A DNA stretch of 57,874 nt from G020350405 sp964513655 (GTDB lineage: Bacteria; Planctomycetota; Phycisphaerae; Sedimentisphaerales; Anaerobacaceae). Shown one piece after another: positions 57,530 through 57,874 of this stretch. The notes under the pieces were generated by a model. That model saw only the letters and a program-made list of their open reading frames with translations, had not been told where the DNA came from and did not search any database. Within the stretch, counting starts at the first letter, position 1. Each line of letters opens with the position of its first letter. The stretch covers positions 1-57,874 of the forward strand of contig CAZENQ010000011.1 in NCBI GenBank assembly GCA_964513655.1, written 5' to 3'. A program made the translations under genes and the position numbers.

Positions 57530-57874
57530 AAGAATTATTATACTTCCTCACCCCACAAACCGCAATCCCCCGTCATCCTGAGCGATGCGATGCGCACCGC
57601 TGCGCAGTCCAACGACCTGCCCTACGCATAAAATTAATCTTACGCAACCCCCAACCCTTCTCACTTCTTAATTCTCACTTCCGCTTCAGCGGCATGCCTC
57701 CCCGCCAGCCCGGCCTTGGCCTGCGAGTTTACCCTGAGTTTGACTGAAGGGAAGGAGCTCCGCAATTCAAAATTATCTCACTGGGGCCGTCCTCCGCGAT
57801 ATAGCAACCTCCATAGCCTCCCGCGCAGCCCAGACAACGACTTACCACGGCGCTTCACTGGTCCCCTCCTGTGA
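57530..57874. repeat. Terminal non-coding region with dispersed-repeat fragments
   Basis: No credible gene is seen in the last 345 bp. 'gtcatcctgagcgatgcg' (57571-57588) belongs to the same repeat family as the reverse-strand copy at about 150-182. 'accctgagtttgactgaaggga' (57730-57751, quoted in part) resembles the related CTTCAG-type element, and pieces near 57690-57720 are GC-rich. They are probably REP-like sequences. A gene truncated by the window end cannot be excluded. Confidence 0.4.

Noticed and set aside
1..57874. CRISPR arrays, tRNAs, 5S/16S/23S genes or transposases
   Set aside because: Looked for by eye on both strands; no regular repeat-spacer units, no cloverleaf with CCA end and no transposase motif was found.

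Overview
The window looks like chromosome from an uncultured, probably anaerobic planctomycete of the class Phycisphaerae. I infer this from the combination of a PEP-CTERM sorting signal, pseudopilin-like proteins with an H-x9-DG C-terminus, dockerin-like EF-hand tails on exported proteins, a planctomycete-style sigma factor with a long DNA-binding N-terminus, and a glycoside hydrolase 2 lipoprotein. There are no tRNA or 5S/16S/23S genes, no CRISPR array, no transposase and no convincing prophage. Functions are read from motifs; no database search was possible.

Layout. Positions 1-3189 hold a cobalamin riboswitch, a downstream intrinsic terminator and three exported-protein genes: a Trp-rich PEP-CTERM protein, a jelly-roll-like protein with a dockerin-type tail, and a type II pseudopilin. 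This is the most unusual unit of the window and may be a surface corrinoid-acquisition cassette. ComF follows. From 4134 to 21532 nearly everything is on the minus strand: a membrane spermidine-synthase-like protein, a WaaP-like kinase, an XRE/S24 repressor with a near-leaderless promoter, two paralogous membrane-TPR proteins, a DUF362 ferredoxin with a decayed second copy, MntP, a methyltransferase, a flavodoxin-fold reductase, DUF1638, an HGSNAT-like acyltransferase, and a phosphohexomutase with a 67-residue lysine-rich tail.

Positions 21713-26166 form one arsenic operon (arsR-arsP-acr3-thioredoxin-arsF-arsG) read from a promoter whose -10 box overlaps a classic ArsR/SmtB inverted repeat. 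Then come an M23 peptidase, a CPBP protease, RpoN, a UroD-like methyltransferase, recR, an unknown 85-residue protein, dnaX and a small SRP RNA just upstream of dnaX. Next are ferredoxin, proC, a flavin reductase, the multi-HTH sigma factor, a corrinoid protein and the GH2 enzyme.

From 40968 most genes are on the plus strand: an amidase-fold protein that seems to have lost its zinc ligands, mreB and mreC, a 3D-domain protein, csrA (minus), exported proteins (M14 carboxypeptidase with dockerin, beta-helix protein), purD, a 1023-residue AsmA-like protein and a Tat-exported GH20-like TIM barrel. The window ends with a second HGSNAT-like acyltransferase and a membrane zinc-ribbon protein.

Two themes link the genes. 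One is corrinoid use: a B12 riboswitch, a MtaC-like corrinoid protein, a UroD/MtaA-like methyltransferase and DUF1638, scattered rather than clustered. The other is the envelope: mreBC beside an apparently dead peptidoglycan-amidase fold, a 3D protein, an AsmA-like protein, and exported hydrolases with sorting or dockerin tails.
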